DNA of 64,000 nucleotides from Pseudofabraea citricarpa. Lineage: Eukaryota; Ascomycota; Leotiomycetes; Helotiales; Dermateaceae. The notes beneath the pieces were generated by a model. It was not told the origin of the DNA, ran no database searches, and saw nothing but the letters and a program-made list of their open reading frames with translations. Below, piece by piece: positions 10,991 through 26,171 of this stretch; the first letter of the stretch is position 1, and the number at the start of each line of letters is the position of its first letter. The stretch spans positions 372,001 to 436,000 of the forward strand of contig JAPWGK010000007.1 of NCBI GenBank assembly GCA_029641185.1, given 5' to 3'. A program made the position numbers and the translations under genes.

Positions 10991-13189
10991 TCTCTCGTTT
11001 TCATCTTCAGCTCACTCAAGGCAGCCTGGAACTGCCGTATATTCACTAATGCCGGAGACTAAAGAAATGGCCAAAATGAAGCTTAAGACAAACCTCGGCA
11101 GGCCCGCAAAAGTTTTTAAGTTCTCATGGCTTGCTGAAAACCAAATCTGGATGGTGACATTAGGAGTAACGGGATTGGTTGAATGTTTAAGTGTCACAAG
11201 GAGTTATCTGGTGCAATAAAAAGCCACAGGTGTGTTCCTACAAGCCTCTTACGTTGCTGTTATCACTCATCAAAATAAGCTATACTTCCAAGGTAAACGT
11301 ATGGTCCTTGGTGACCCGTTGGCATTTCAGTACTTGCAGATACGGGATAAATTTTCACCGGCCACCCTCATTATATACAAAACTAACAAACGCTATAATA
11401 ATAATTTAGCCCGTATTATCTTTCTAATTAACCCTTTGCGCAAGTAAAATCTACACTTAGAGATCCCTATACCTAGCAGGATAAATATTCTAAATGGAAA
11501 TCAAAAAAATAAAAAGGTAACAGCTTTCACATTCATCCCATATCCAATAAGAGGTCTTACGTTGGTTAGGCGCTATGCCCTCGTGAAGTTAAAATGGGTC
11601 TTCATAGCTTCATGATCGACGAGCTTAGCGAAGTGAGGGGAATAAAATCTATATACTCTGTTGTGTGGTAACCTCAGTGATCCAATTATATCACATTTTG
11701 CGTTCGACGTACCGAGGCTGGCTTTTGTGATACATATTAAGCCTTTCTCAATGAGGCTCTTCCCGCTCATTAGTGAATATCATGCAAGGGATACTTCTAA
11801 TAGTAACACTGTTGGGAACCTGTGACGTCAAAGCCATATCACAAAAACGTCCATGCTCGTTCTCAACAAAGGTATAATCCTAAAGTAGTTAACAGTCGTA
11901 TATGCATATAATGTCAAATCCGAAGCTATAGACAGTTTAGGACTTTGAACCGGGGGATGATTACTAAAGAGGGGTCATAGGTCTCACCCCATAACCAGCG
12001 GATGTAGATCATCCGGATTTAAGTATCAAATACAGAGATGCGACTCGTCCGAAGAGCTTTTTAAACTGGCTTGTTCTGTACATCAGACTTCAAGCTTATT
12101 CTGAATGCGTTCTGGCGCCCGTGATGATCGGCGGCTAAAGGAATGCGGGGAAGTTAAGTAAAAGAAAAGAGACACTTACCGAGGAAGGATCCACTTTTAA
12201 GTATCGCCTCCTCTTTTTGATTGTCTTTTTTTTAAAGACTGCAGGTTATTGATAATATGATTAGTGGTTATCTTGAAGCCTTGATTCCAGAGAAAGAGTG
12301 AGGCCGGAGATGAGATGCATGAGAAGTAGCGAAGCTGGTATATATCCTAAGCGAGCAGTTATCAAGTGGTACATCGCCATATCATTTGTCATTGCTACTT
12401 CGCAAAAGTCGGTAAGAGGAGGGAGAAAAAGTAAGAAAAAGGGCACCTTATGTGAAGTGGATAATGCACGTTCGTTTCTAGTTTCTGTTGAATCCTTGTC
12501 ATCTATGTCTTGCAAGCTTACTAATTGCTTTGTCTCCTTTAGCATTCCCAAGAATGAAGATGTCAAAACGAAATGAGTGACCTAACAATAGAATTCATTT
12601 TTCTCGAAGTATGCTAGAGCCAACTGGTATCTTAGTTTGGAAAGAAAGTGGCCATATGGCCGAGCTATACGAAAGCTTCTATTCAGTGCATACACAAGTG
12701 TATTCTCAGTGTAATATCCGCCAATTGCGAGATAAAAGCGATCACAAATTGCTACAGGGGTCACAGGTGAAGTATCTTTCAATACGAAATTTTAATGCAA
12801 TGAAACAGGACTATTACTATTACTATTACATTTTCTCTTCTCTTGCTCTGTCAAGAACATACTGTTATTGGTCTAGTTTTAATGGTTAAAAGCGGGTATA
12901 CTGATATTGATCAGTAGACTGAATGAACGCGCCGAATCATACCTTGATATTGATTTGTTTCTGTTGAGAGAAGAGTTACCCTCTGGAAGCTTAACAGCTT
13001 GCTATCGCCTATAGAGAAACTAGTTCTGCTGATAATCATCATTCTTTCAACCACCAAAAAGTAGACTACATGAAGGCTACTAGTATGAACTGTTGATACT
13101 TAAATTGAGCATATGATATTAATAGAATTATTACTTTTCATGTCCTCTCAGTCTATTACTAAGAACACAACCTTCATCATACAATCCTA
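10991..13189. other. Gene-free region
   Basis: About 2.2 kb upstream of the peroxygenase. Open frames near 12260-12890 overlap each other on both strands and have no family resemblance. I see no RNA gene or repeat. Confidence 0.4.
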
Positions 13190-13963
13190 TTACAAGTCCA
13201 AGCCATAAATCCCCCACAAAAACTTTGCTGCTTCGGCTTTCTTTTCACGCCTCAAAGATGGCTTCAATACCCTTTTCTGTTTCTTTTTCTTTTCTTCCGT
13301 CACACGGAGCTGTGGAGGCTCAGCAGCCTTTTTCTTGGCCCAATCCAACAATTCCTGCTCATTATACCCTAGTGCATTCCTTTGTGTGACAGTTAGTCGT
13401 AGAGGCTCTAGGAAGCGCTCTAAAGATGGACGCGCTGTAGTTAATTTGGTAGCAGTCGGAGCTTTGACCTTGATCTTGTGCTTGCTTCTGCTCTTGTTAT
13501 TGCTATTGCCGGTGCTCTTGATCTTGTCGGTGCTTTCGCTCTTGCTTGTGCTCTTGCTGTTGCTATTATCCGTGCTCTTGATATTTTCCGTGCTCGTGCT
13601 CGTGCTCGTGCTCTTGCTATTTCCGGTGCTCTTGATCTTGCCAGTTACCTCGCTTTTGGTTGTGCTTTTACTATCGGTATTGCCAGTGCTCTTGCTTTTG
13701 CCCGTGCTTTCGTTCTTGCTTGTGCCCTTGCTATTGCCTGTGCCCGTGATTGGTTTAGATTGAGATTGGGGTGTATGATTAGGTTTACGAGAGCCCGTGC
13801 TTCGTTTGAATCGTGATTGGGCTGTACGATTAGATTTACCAGAGCTCGTGTTTGGTTTGGATCGGGATTGGGATTTGGATGTATAGTTAGGTTCACGAGA
13901 GGGATGCGAGGAGCGATTAAATCTCCTCGCGCCGCCGGTTGGTCTGCTTACTCCCTGAGGCAT
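13190..13963 (-). CDS. Low-complexity basic Ser/Thr/Lys repeat protein
   Basis: Single exon of 257 residues starting at the ATG at 13963 (MPQGVSRPTGGARR). Residues 1-60 are Arg/Ser/Pro rich, about 60-165 are an imperfect short repeat built from Ser, Thr, Gly, Asn and Lys (units like STGNSKS and STDKIKS), and the last 90 residues are charged and helical (RLTVTQRNALGYNEQELL then runs of Lys). The non-repetitive C-terminal part with normal composition supports real coding. The composition would suit a nuclear or nucleic-acid-binding protein, but that is a guess. I do not recognise a family. The apparent leucine-rich frame on the other strand is its shadow. Confidence 0.6.
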   Translation of the reverse strand: MPQGVSRPTGGARRFNRSSHPSREPNYTSKSQSRSKPNTSSGKSNRTAQSRFKRSTGSRKPNHTPQSQSKPITGTGNSKGTSKNESTGKSKSTGNTDSKSTTKSEVTGKIKSTGNSKSTSTSTSTENIKSTDNSNSKSTSKSESTDKIKSTGNSNNKSRSKHKIKVKAPTATKLTTARPSLERFLEPLRLTVTQRNALGYNEQELLDWAKKKAAEPPQLRVTEEKKKKQKRVLKPSLRREKKAEAAKFLWGIYGLDL

Positions 13964-15034
13964 TATTTTGCGTTTTTTGAACAAATTGGAGATAGTTGAT
14001 TAGGTTGCTTACTAAGTTACTGAGGCAGATTTATATATTCTTATACCTTTGTTACAGTTCTTGTTCGAAACAAATTTATTGTAACGCTTACTCTTGTACT
14101 GTTCTTTCCAGTACTTTCGGTATGACTATATTTCTTTGTCTATTTTCAAACCGGGTACCTCTGTTACGTCTTTGTTTTCGTTTCTATGTGTCTATTGTGA
14201 AATTATTACGTCTCATGTGGCTGAAATGATACCCACGTGCTATCAAGAATAGCATAGTTCTCATGATTGGTAATTATTCATATCTTTTGCTTACTCCTTA
14301 CTCCACCTTAACAAGACATCTCGTAGTAATAAAAAGCTTTAAATTTCTGAATCCAGCTCCATGAAATACTGCTTGAAGAAGAGGTGCGAATTTTGTGTAA
14401 TTTTGTGTTTGATGATACAGTTTCAATGCATCCCTAACAAAATTTGATTACCTCTAAGTCTAACCAGGGAAAATAAATAAGATGATCAGCGGTAATAATT
14501 CAACGGTTCGTTTGAAACAGTGGATATGATCGACAAGACGGAGTCCTTGGGTAGTGTTGAAGAAGTAAATGACATGTTGAGAGCTTTGTTCTTGCAATCC
14601 GAGAAACCTGTGTTCATTGAGCCTAAGCCTTCTCTGTTTCATGCCATCAAGCACGAACTTTACGCTATATCTTCCAGCGCCTCAACTCCAACACGTTTGA
14701 AGACCAAGGCCTGCACCAACTGTGCAACACAAACCTAGCTAAAGAATCAAGACTTTCAATATCGGAATCCTCTGCCCTCGTGATATCCTTAAAAGTATTA
14801 AGAAAAACGATCGCATCGAACAGAGAATCGTCATACGTAGCTACCTAACAGGCTTGGCTTGGTAATCGGGTGCAAGTCTTAAGGATGGAATCTTAGTGAA
14901 AGCAGATCATGGATATTCCAAAATGTTTTTCGATGGCATCTGCTGGTGGAGAGACTTCGAATATGTACCAAGTAGTTGATTTATTTTTCTGCATAGCAGG
15001 GATAGATATAATCCAAACTAAATCAAAAGATGTC
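13964..15034. other. Gene-free region
   Basis: AT-rich; only short frames (for example around 14520-14738) that I cannot link to any family. Confidence 0.35.
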
Positions 15035-15153
15035 ACATACGACCACAGACTGAGGAGAATTGGGCATCCCGTCCGCTCTGCCATACACAAGCCTCAGATC
15101 GGTAGATTAGTAGTTGGGTGGGTGACCACCAGCGAATACCTACTGTTGTATGT
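15035..15153 (+). rRNA. 5S ribosomal RNA
   Basis: A 119-base match to fungal 5S rRNA. The ends pair (ACATACGAC with GTTGTATGT), the inner helix pairs CTGAGG with CCTCAG, and the internal promoter region contains GGGCATCCCGTCCGCTCTGC and TAGTAGTTGGGTGGGTGACC followed by ACCAGCGAATACC. A run of six T follows at once, as expected for RNA polymerase III termination. Filamentous ascomycetes carry scattered single 5S genes rather than copies in the rDNA unit, which fits this lone gene. The pairing regions are intact, so it looks functional. Confidence 0.88.
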
Positions 15154-15160
15154 TTTTTGT
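15154..15160 (+). terminator. Pol III terminator of the 5S gene
   Basis: T-rich run immediately after the 5S 3' end. Confidence 0.6.
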
Positions 15161-15824
15161 TTTTGTCACTTTCGCTTTATAGGTCCATGTAAGTGTGGTG
15201 GTATGTATATACGGTGTGCCTCCTGGAAGTGCAAACCATTTGCAGGTGTTTTCTCTCATCCTCTTTTCTTCTTTATCTACACCGTGAACTCGAGAAACGG
15301 ACAAGGTTCCATTGTAAGAAAGGTTGGAGCTCTTTTACAAGAGTCGACTAATAATTTGGTGGCTAGAAAAGCCCAATCATTGAACCGCTGAAGTGTCGAA
15401 GACGTGTTGATGATTGAGGATGGTTTGAATATAGAAAGTTGTAGTTAGCCGTATGCTCAACTCAGCCCTGCTTGAACACATTAGCCACCGCTCTTGAAGA
15501 CTACTACTGAGCTGAGTTTAGTGATACGCGTTCAATCTCAGAGCTATAAATACTGGAGGTATAAATTTGCATTCTCCTGTTGAAAGTACGTTAGCCTTGG
15601 AGCCGGAAACTTCATAATTTTGAGGGTTGAAAAGCTGAAATGACAGCCAACCCGATAGATATATGCACACAAAGCAAATAGGTAGATAATGCGACGGTTG
15701 TTAAAGTCTCTTAAATTGAGAATTTCATAACAAAGGTCTTCGCGCCTCCCTCTATTCTACCCGCCAAAACGCCATTGCCAGACCCGACCTTCTTTCTACA
15801 CAGGTATATTCCACTGAGGCCCCA
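15161..15824. other. Gene-free region
   Basis: Between the 5S gene and the 3' end of the Mpv17-family gene. I see no gene; an open frame of 160 codons over the 5S locus is chance. Confidence 0.35.
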
Positions 15825-16535
15825 TTATTTCCCGCCTGCCACTAAGCTCAGGTATACGCTCCATCCAATACCTGCCAGACTACCGACCAGACTTCGTCCC
15901 TCGATAGTAGACACCAAGGTATAGTTGATTGCGCTCACTGCCGGCCACAATCTCCAGCCTGCCGACATCATCGGCCAGAAATCTTGCTTGGCTATTTGTA
16001 TCGCTTGTTCGGAGTTCGCACCTTTGAACCCTGCAAAGACGAGGGAGAAGAGAAGGGTATTAATAGCAGCGCCAAACGTTTGGTCTAGAAGGAATTTTAT
16101 AGTTGTATTGCGAATGTGTAGTTTGGTTTCGAGTAGTTCATGGGCCGTCTCTTCTTTGTCCAACTCTTTCTCGTTGCCTGCGGCCGCGGCTGCTATTGCG
16201 GAGGGAGAGGGTGTTACATAGGTCGACGGAAAGGTGCTCTCAAGGAATGATTGCCTGGACATGATTAGCACTTAATGCCGAGACTGAAGTTGACCTGGAG
16301 TACCTACCAAAGGAAGTTCGGAGGTGAGTTCAGTACAGTAAATAGAATAAACTGCAAGACTGGCGTTATGTCAACGGAGAATGGAGCCTGGGTCATTATC
16401 AGCAAGTCTGCAAATAACTCGTGGGTGCAGAAGACGCACATTGCTCTTGTATATCGTGATGAATTGTGCTATCAAGTTACTTGCTGCCGACAAGACGCAG
16501 GCTTGAATCGTGATGGCTACGATGGGAGAAGTCAT
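15825..16535 (-). CDS. Mpv17/PMP22-family membrane protein
   Basis: Three exons (16535-16440, 16387-16308, 16254-15825) encode 201 residues, the usual size for this family. The first exon gives MTSPIVAITIQACVLSAASN followed by LIAQFITIY, the second PVLQFILFTVLNSPPNFLW, the third QSFLESTFPSTY and later FLLDQTFGAAINTLLFS, WRLWPAVSAINYTLV and a final STIEGRSLVGSLAGIGWSVYL stretch. These match the conserved DQ, WP and NF/Y landmarks of Mpv17 proteins, which sit in the inner mitochondrial membrane or peroxisome and form channels or help maintain organelle DNA. An Ala-rich charged loop lies between helices 2 and 3. The third exon alone is open further upstream, but only the spliced form supplies the missing first helices. 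The precise organelle is not shown by the sequence. Confidence 0.88.
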
Positions 16536-16685
16536 ACTTGAGGCTGGGGATAGAAGAGAAACCGGAGAAGTGCGAACGGACGCTCAAAGATGACCACGAG
16601 AACTTGTGGAATGTAAATTATACCGTCCGGCGCATGAATCTGTGAGTCGACGTGTGCTGTACAATAACAAACCGCGGCGGAAAAG

Positions 16686-16702
16686 TGACGTCTTGTCACG
16701 TG
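16686..16702. promoter_or_regulatory. TGACGTC and CACGTG motifs upstream of the Mpv17-like gene
   Basis: A CRE-like TGACGTC (16686-16692) and a palindromic E-box CACGTG (16697-16702) lie 151-167 bases before the Mpv17-like start, in the only short space to the next gene. bZIP and bHLH factors bind such sites in general; use here is inferred from position. Confidence 0.35.
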
Positions 16703-16902
16703 CCACATAGTACAGTCTGGGTGGGGTCTTGGAAGCTCTTATCCATCTACGAGTATTCTATTACATCCTTACATCCCGAACTCCATCCTTCAATGCCCTA
16801 CGATAACGCCCCGCTATGACCTTAATGGACGAGATATATAAGGGGCTCATGTGGTAGCAGAACCATGTCCCAACTCAGAAATCAGAGAACAGATGACCAT
16901 GT

Positions 16903-20216
<3,314 letters not shown>

Positions 20217-21279
20217 TGTCCCCAAAATCGCCTTTCTCGTGTAACTCGGACGAAACCCGTTCTGACTTTGTTCGATGGGATTTTCTGGTAGTTATGAGAT
20301 ACCTGCCATTTCGGCGAGGCTGTAGGCAAACACATGTGCCGCATCAAGGCGCCCCTCAAGGCGTTTTCAAGCAGATCGGCCAATGATACTGCGATATCGA
20401 GATTGCCATGCAGCGCACATCACCACTGTGGGGTGTTCTGCCAGCGCCACGTTGTTAGCAGAGGAATGACCACACTCTAACACTTCATTGCATGATGGGG
20501 AAGCCCTTTAACTTCTACGTATGATATGATGTGATTTTGGACTTGGAAGAAAGGAGACCTACACCGATCAAGTACTCTGAATCCCATCATATGATCTTAA
20601 TAATAGTTTGCCTAATGGGTTATTTCTACGTCTTTCTTGATTCTCTTATACGATTGATCATTTCTATATCATATTATCATTTCTATCTTCTATCCTTCCA
20701 ACCCCATAGAAACAGATGGAATACAAAACCTCCAGTAAGAATATTTCTTTTCGCCAGATCAGAAGTTTGCTTTCACGATTTTCGCTGGCTGACTGCCCAA
20801 GAACTTGGCAGGCCAGAGTCAAGAAGAAAATGGGAGCCCATGTGCCTGTTCGGCAATCACTTGTGGTGGATAATAGATGCACCAGACGCACATCGGATAC
20901 CGAAACGTCTTCGGAGTCTGACGACAAGATTTATTTCGTGATGGAAAAATTATTCATAACCAAAATGATGGGTGGAATGAATTCAGCGACCGGAGTAATT
21001 CCGTCTCTGGACATCTACCCCACTTCCCGGTGTTGTAATCGCGGCTTGTACGGACAGAGAGAAAGAGAGAGATTCTTATATATATTCTCTACGTTCTCGC
21101 TGCTGATGTTGCGAACTACAGCTTTCTATTTATCTAGAATAGAGAAGAGATATAGACCCAGTCACCCATTCAATTTTTCATCAGCTCTGTTTCCGTTCAA
21201 CCCGCAGCAGGTTTCCCTCAACAAGATACACACAACACCAATCCCCGCTCATCCCTCGATTCGAAATCTAGCAGCAATA
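20217..21279. promoter_or_regulatory. Divergent intergenic region
   Basis: About 1.06 kb shared between the kinase-fusion start (minus strand) and the Dabb gene start (plus strand), so it must hold both promoters. An open frame runs through the right part into the Dabb gene, but it lacks family matches and is taken as leader. A GA-rich tract lies near 21055-21070. Confidence 0.4.
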
Positions 21280-21672
21280 ATGAGTTCTGAACAAGTCATC
21301 CGTGTTACGATGTTCAAGATACCTTCAAAGGCAGATCAAGAGACGTTGCTGAAAAACTACGATACTCTCAGCAAAACTCAAGCGAAAGTAAGTCTTCACT
21401 CCCGATGCCAATTGCCGAGCTAACATGTGTGCCTTTTTAAGGATGGCAAACCCTATATACTCTCGTTGGAAGCTGGAGCCGCCGTCGACGACCCAAGAGC
21501 TCAAGGATATACGATTGTTGCGAAGTCAGTCTTCAAGAATATGGACGACTTGAAGTACTATGATACGGAATGTGCAGCTCACCAGGTGCTCAAGGTGGGG
21601 AATAAGGCGCTTGGGATTGAGGGATTTATGACCATATTCTATACACCAACTGTTGTTGCTGGCTCGAGATAG
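21280..21672 (+). CDS. Stress-responsive A/B barrel (Dabb) domain protein
   Basis: Two exons (21280-21387, 21442-21672) give 112 residues, a typical size for a single Dabb domain. The order fits the fold: first strand VIRVTMFKIPSKADQ, helix QETLLKNYDTLSKTQAK, then DGKPYILSLEAGAAVDDPRA, GYTIVAKSVFKNMDDLKYY and the ending IEGFMTIFYTPTV. Dabb proteins form small ferredoxin-like dimers; members include stress-induced proteins and cyclases, so the reaction cannot be named. The ATG at 21280 is the first of the domain and is preceded by CAATA. An open frame extends upstream but is unlike coding sequence. Confidence 0.82.
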
Positions 21673-22115
21673 AGATGATAGCATAGATTTATTAGTTCTT
21701 GTCACGTCATGCCTAGTATATACTTTGAAGGCAAGCCAGTGATCCAATATACGGTGTACGATTCCATTCCACTGCTGGTGGCGGGGTGTTTCCGCTACTG
21801 AACTATCCACAAATATATTTCTTCTCCATGGATACTAAACTAGCTTTAATACTCCCTGTTGGCCAAGTTCACAAGCCGAAGTCAATGGCTTCTTTTCACA
21901 TAAGACTATGAATACGCATCAGCCAATGGACGATATCAGATGCAAAGAGGGGGAGAGGAGCCATCGGCGGGGACATCTTATCGATAGCAGACCCCTGATT
22001 AGCCGAAATCTGTGACATCAGCAAACGAGCTGCCCCTCATAATAACGTCAAGAACCCAATCAACAAGTCACCCACCACTCTTTCTGCTTTTCCAACAAAC
22101 GAGTGCAACCCCTCC
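21673..22115. promoter_or_regulatory. Intergenic/promoter region of the dienelactone hydrolase gene
   Basis: 443 bases; no gene seen. Pyrimidine-rich CCACCACTCTTTCTGC just before the next start is typical of fungal leaders. Confidence 0.35.
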
Positions 22116-23126
22116 ATGCGCCTGAAATTCTACATTCCAAGAACCTTTCAACCTCAATTCAAAACCCCATTCAAACGCCCCTTCAACTACCCAGCGAGAC
22201 GTTGCTTCAGTATGGCCGAACACGGACATTCAGCTGCTTGCTGCAGTATCCCACCCATCATTTCCAAGGGCTATGAAGCCAAAGGCAAATACGAGACCGT
22301 TGATGGCTTGAAGACCTGTAAGTTGAAATCTGTGCAAATAGTCAGGTTCATACTCATACTCTGCAGATGTCACCGGTCCTGCAGACGCTACCAAGGCCCT
22401 GCTCTTCATCTACGATATCTTCGGCTTCTTCCCGCAAGCACTCCAAGGTGCCGACATCCTCTCTACCTCTGATAAGCACAACAAATACCAGGTATTCATT
22501 CCGGATTTCTTGGAGGGAAAGCCTGCAGATATCACATGGTAAGCCCACACAAATGGTTGAATACTTAGTTACATGTGCTGAGAGGCGTAAAGGTTCCCAC
22601 CCGACACCGAGGAGAAGCAGAAGCACATGGGCGACTTCTTTGGAAACCAAGGCGCGCCTCCTAAGACTGCCACAAGAGTACCGATTGTCCTAAAGGAGAT
22701 CCAGAAGCAATATCCTAACATCAAGACATTTGGAATCGTCGGAGTAAGTTGTTGAAATTCCACTTCGCATTTTGGCTTGCTAATCATTAATTCGCACAGT
22801 TTTGCTGGGGAGGAAAGATTGTTTCCTTGACCTCTAAGTCAGGGACTCCATTTAAGGCAGCTGCCGAGTGTCACCCGGCTATGGTTGACCCGTCTGATGC
22901 AGCCGACATCACTATCCCAATATGCATGCTCGCTTCCCAGGATGAACCTGTCGAAGACGTCAAGAAGTTCGAGGCCAACCTCAAGGTCGAGAAGTATATT
23001 GAGACCTTTGGGGACCAAATTCACGGATGGATGGCAGCACGAAGTGATCTGGATGATCCCAAGAACAAGGCTGAGTATGAGCGTGGTTATAAAATACTCT
23101 TGGAGTTCTTTGGGAAGCATCTGTGA
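22116..23126 (+). CDS. Dienelactone hydrolase-family protein
   Basis: Four exons (22116-22317, 22367-22538, 22593-22743, 22800-23126) encode 283 residues of an alpha/beta hydrolase of the dienelactone hydrolase family. The catalytic triad can be read as Cys177 in GFCWGGK, Asp223 in ASQDEP and His250 in DQIHGWM. Earlier landmarks are TKALLFIYDIFGFFPQ and YQVFIPDFLEGKP. The family hydrolyses lactones or related esters in aromatic breakdown; many fungal members have unknown substrates. The ATG at 22116 gives an Arg/Phe/Pro-rich leader that could be a mitochondrial presequence; the ATG at 22212 (MAEHGHSAACC) would give a cytosolic form of 251 residues. Both are possible and the choice is uncertain. 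Confidence 0.88.
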
Positions 23127-24466
23127 GTTCTTTCTCGTCGGGCGGGGAACAGGGAATGTGCGGGTGATCATCATCGAGAAAAGCTTATGATTCAACGGTA
23201 GGACGACATTGAATGCAAAGATTTAAACTACTCTATGAATGAAGATTCAGTCCCTGCAACTCAAGCACGTAGTTACCGCAGATCAGAATTACACAAAATT
23301 TATTCAATTTAATCAACAAAATTTCACATGTGCCAAGAAATTGAAAGCGCTATAAAACGAGTCTGATCCCAGAACAGCTGACATCACACTCCTTCGCACG
23401 ACAATTGACTCTGGCAAACCGGAGATTTTCTCTCATGATGCATACTAAACGCATTCCCGATTGAAAAGAGAAAACCCAATCGTTCAGCTTGAACAAGCGT
23501 TTTGTTGCACATCGCTGTCTCGCGGAAGCGCATCCGGAAGTTTGAAAATTTGACTTGCTTCGAGCCGGCTGGTGCTACCCGTCCCCGGAACGGGAGCCGG
23601 TTTTACCAAGGTGGGTTTTCGTATGCATCATGTAGGCCTGCATTTCTCTTAGAATCGAGTTATCTTAATGGCCCAAACTCTCTTTTATTTGGCCCGGTTC
23701 TGTTTGGGCCAGTGATGCGTTGTCCTTTTGGGTGGTGGTGTTGTAGGGTTGCAGGAAATAGCCTGCAGTAGGCTCTGTTTTGGTCTTGGTCTTGAGTCTT
23801 TTCACCCCCTTACTCGCCAACTTAGCGACGGCTTTTTCGAGGTTGAATTCTCAAGAGCACACTTATTTCTGGTTTTGCATTCGTGGGAGATGGGTCTCTT
23901 GGAAGAGATTGTGAAATTCGTTATGATGGCCAAAATTAGCTCTTACACGACTTGGGTTGGAAAAGGTTATTTTGAGCGATTTCAAGGCAGAAGTAACAGA
24001 GCGGTAGCCACGTAACCAACTCTTGGATGTTTGTCTGCCTTGCCATGGAAGTCACTGCGTTTGCCTTTCTCGGCTGAGGTGCTTTGATTGATGCCAACCG
24101 AGCACATCTGTCGCCGAAATCCTTGATTCGTCGGCTGCTATTGAGTCCAATTCTTAGATACTTGAGGGGATTTTGGGCATCAATAAAAGCCAGGGTGGAT
24201 TGGGGCAGAGGAATTTTGCTTTTGCAATTTAATTAATCGCCGACAGCTTCTGGAAGTCTGGTGTATGTAGATCAGTATGATATCCCGATCCCGATGTGGG
24301 CAACCGCAGACGGCTACGGGCTTGCGACAGGTCTGCTGCCGATGGGCGCCGGCGTCAACATCAACGTTGTTTCTGCCAGGTTCACGAATCGAACCATCAC
24401 TCGATAGTTTTCAACAACTTGAGGTCGCTGCTATCCGCTGTTCATCGGATTTTGCCGCCCTGAAAC
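23127..24466. other. Gene-free region
   Basis: About 1.3 kb without a credible frame, RNA or repeat. Confidence 0.4.
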
Positions 24467-26171
24467 ATGTCTGCATCACCAGAACCCGAGGCAACAATAA
24501 TTGGTGGTCTGGTCATCCCACGTCTGATCTCTGGGCTCTGGCAGCTTGCTGGAGGTCACGACGAAGATGTTGACGTCGAATCAGCGGCGAAATTTATGAG
24601 GCCATTGTACGTGATATAGATAGAATTGTATCAAGTTCAGCTAAGTCAAACCAATAGGATCGAAGCCGGGCTCAATTGTTTTGACATGGCGGATCATTAT
24701 GGCGATGCAGGTGAGGTGGCCAGTCGTTAGTGCTAGACAAGTGCTGATGATAGACCTTGGGCAGAGCTTGTCATAGGCAAACACAATCAATCCTCGACGG
24801 AGAAAATCACCGCTTTCACAAAATGGTGTCCGCCTGAAAATGGGATCAAGTCATTTCAGCAAGCAGAAGCGGCGGTGGATCTGGCCTTAAGCCGCATGAA
24901 TCAGAAGCAGATCGCTCTTATGCAGTGTAACTCTATACTCGAGAATTTGGATCTACTGCTAATTTACCACAGATCATATTTGGGATTACACGGACGATAC
25001 CTATCTCCATAATCTTGATCATCTGCGCACATTGCAACAGCAGGGCAAAATCGGCCAAATAGGATTGACAAATACAGATGCAGCACATCTTGAGTTGCTT
25101 ATTGACTCTGGATATCAGATTTCCACGAACCAGATATCGTGCTCTGTAATTGATCGTCGACTTACGCGAGGCAGACTTTCTTCCGTCTGCGAAAAACATG
25201 GTGTTAGGATCCTGGCGTACGGGACACTGTTGGGTGGCTTCTTGAGTGAGAAATGGCTTGGGGCTGCAGAGCCAAATGATTGGGAGAGCCTCAACTGGAG
25301 CTTGCGTAAATACCTCCGCTTTATCAATGCGGCAGGTGGATGGGAGGCATTCCAGACCGTCCTTGGAGCATTATCCAAAATTTCTGAAAAACATGGCGTC
25401 CCTATTGCCACTGTCGCAACAAGATATGTGTTGGATATTCCCGTTGTCAGCGCTGTTATAGTTGGGTCGCGGTTGTCGTCGCATTCACAGAAGTACATTG
25501 CCAGAAATCTTGCCGCCTTCTCACTTACTCTTGATGCGGAAGATATCTCTCTTATCTCGAAGGCGCAGGAAGGATTGATGGATATTCCGGGCGACAATGG
25601 CGATGAATATCGAAGAGCTCCCTTTTTGACGGCCACTGGTGATCTTAGCCATCATATCAAGAAAAGTGAGCAGGATCTGAAGATTGCAAAAGCTATCGAG
25701 TCAGGTGCCAGGATAGAGTATTCCTCAGGAAGTAAATGGGAGCCTCTCGCTGTAAGTGCAAACTGCCTCGCAAGTACGTAAGATTATTCTCATCAAAGAT
25801 AGGGATATTGCCGAGCTGTACGAACAGGTAACGTCATACGCATTTCTGGTACGACCGCAAACTCGCCACTACCTTCTGTTCCTGTTATAGGAGGTGTTTC
25901 GGCACGAAGTCAGACTGTTCATGTGCTGGATATCATTGGAAGAGCTCTGAAAGCGCTCGGTGGATCTTTATCAGACGTGGTAAGAACTAGAATCATGGTT
26001 CCGAATGCCGATGACGTTGAAAAAATCAGTAAGGCACATGGATGGGCCTTCAATTGTGTTGGTATTCGACCTTCGAATACCTTGATCATCACAGGTTTGG
26101 TTGGCCCTGAATTCTTGGTGGAAATTGAAGCTGAAGCTGTTCTTGGCTGCACCGAGGTTGTCAGAATTTAG
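24467..26171 (+). CDS. Aldo/keto reductase-RidA fusion protein
   Basis: Five exons (24467-24606, 24658-24710, 24765-24926, 24973-25751, 25803-26171) give 500 residues. Residues 1-370 are an aldo/keto reductase barrel: GLVIPRLISGLWQLAG, then the tetrad Asp56 and Tyr61 (CFDMADHYGDAE), Lys84 (TAFTKW) and His120 (LMQYHIWDYTD), later GKIGQIGLTN and VVSAVIVGSR. Residues about 379-500 are a RidA/YjgF (L-PSP) domain: GYCRAVRTGNVIRISGTTAN, ALGGSLSDVVRTRIMV and ETLIITGLVG-like RPSNTLIITGL. The reductase half should reduce a carbonyl with NADPH; RidA proteins clear reactive enamine/imine intermediates, so a coupled role is plausible. The catalytic Arg of RidA proteins is present in DVVRTRIM. The intron between the halves sits exactly at the domain border. 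Confidence 0.88.

Noticed and set aside
12261..12889. Overlapping frames of 66-101 codons on both strands
   Set aside because: Frames overlap each other and show no start context, motif or composition of a real gene.
13335..13816. Leucine- and alanine-rich frames on the plus strand
   Set aside because: They are the complement of the Ser/Thr/Lys repeat gene; pure LLLL and ALA runs arise from its codon pattern.
14909..15391. 160-codon frame on the plus strand
   Set aside because: It lies over the 5S rRNA gene, and its translation has no family features.
20716..21423. 235-codon frame as an extended Dabb protein
   Set aside because: The part before the ATG at 21280 is unlike coding sequence, and the true protein is spliced after codon 36, so the frame's end is intron.
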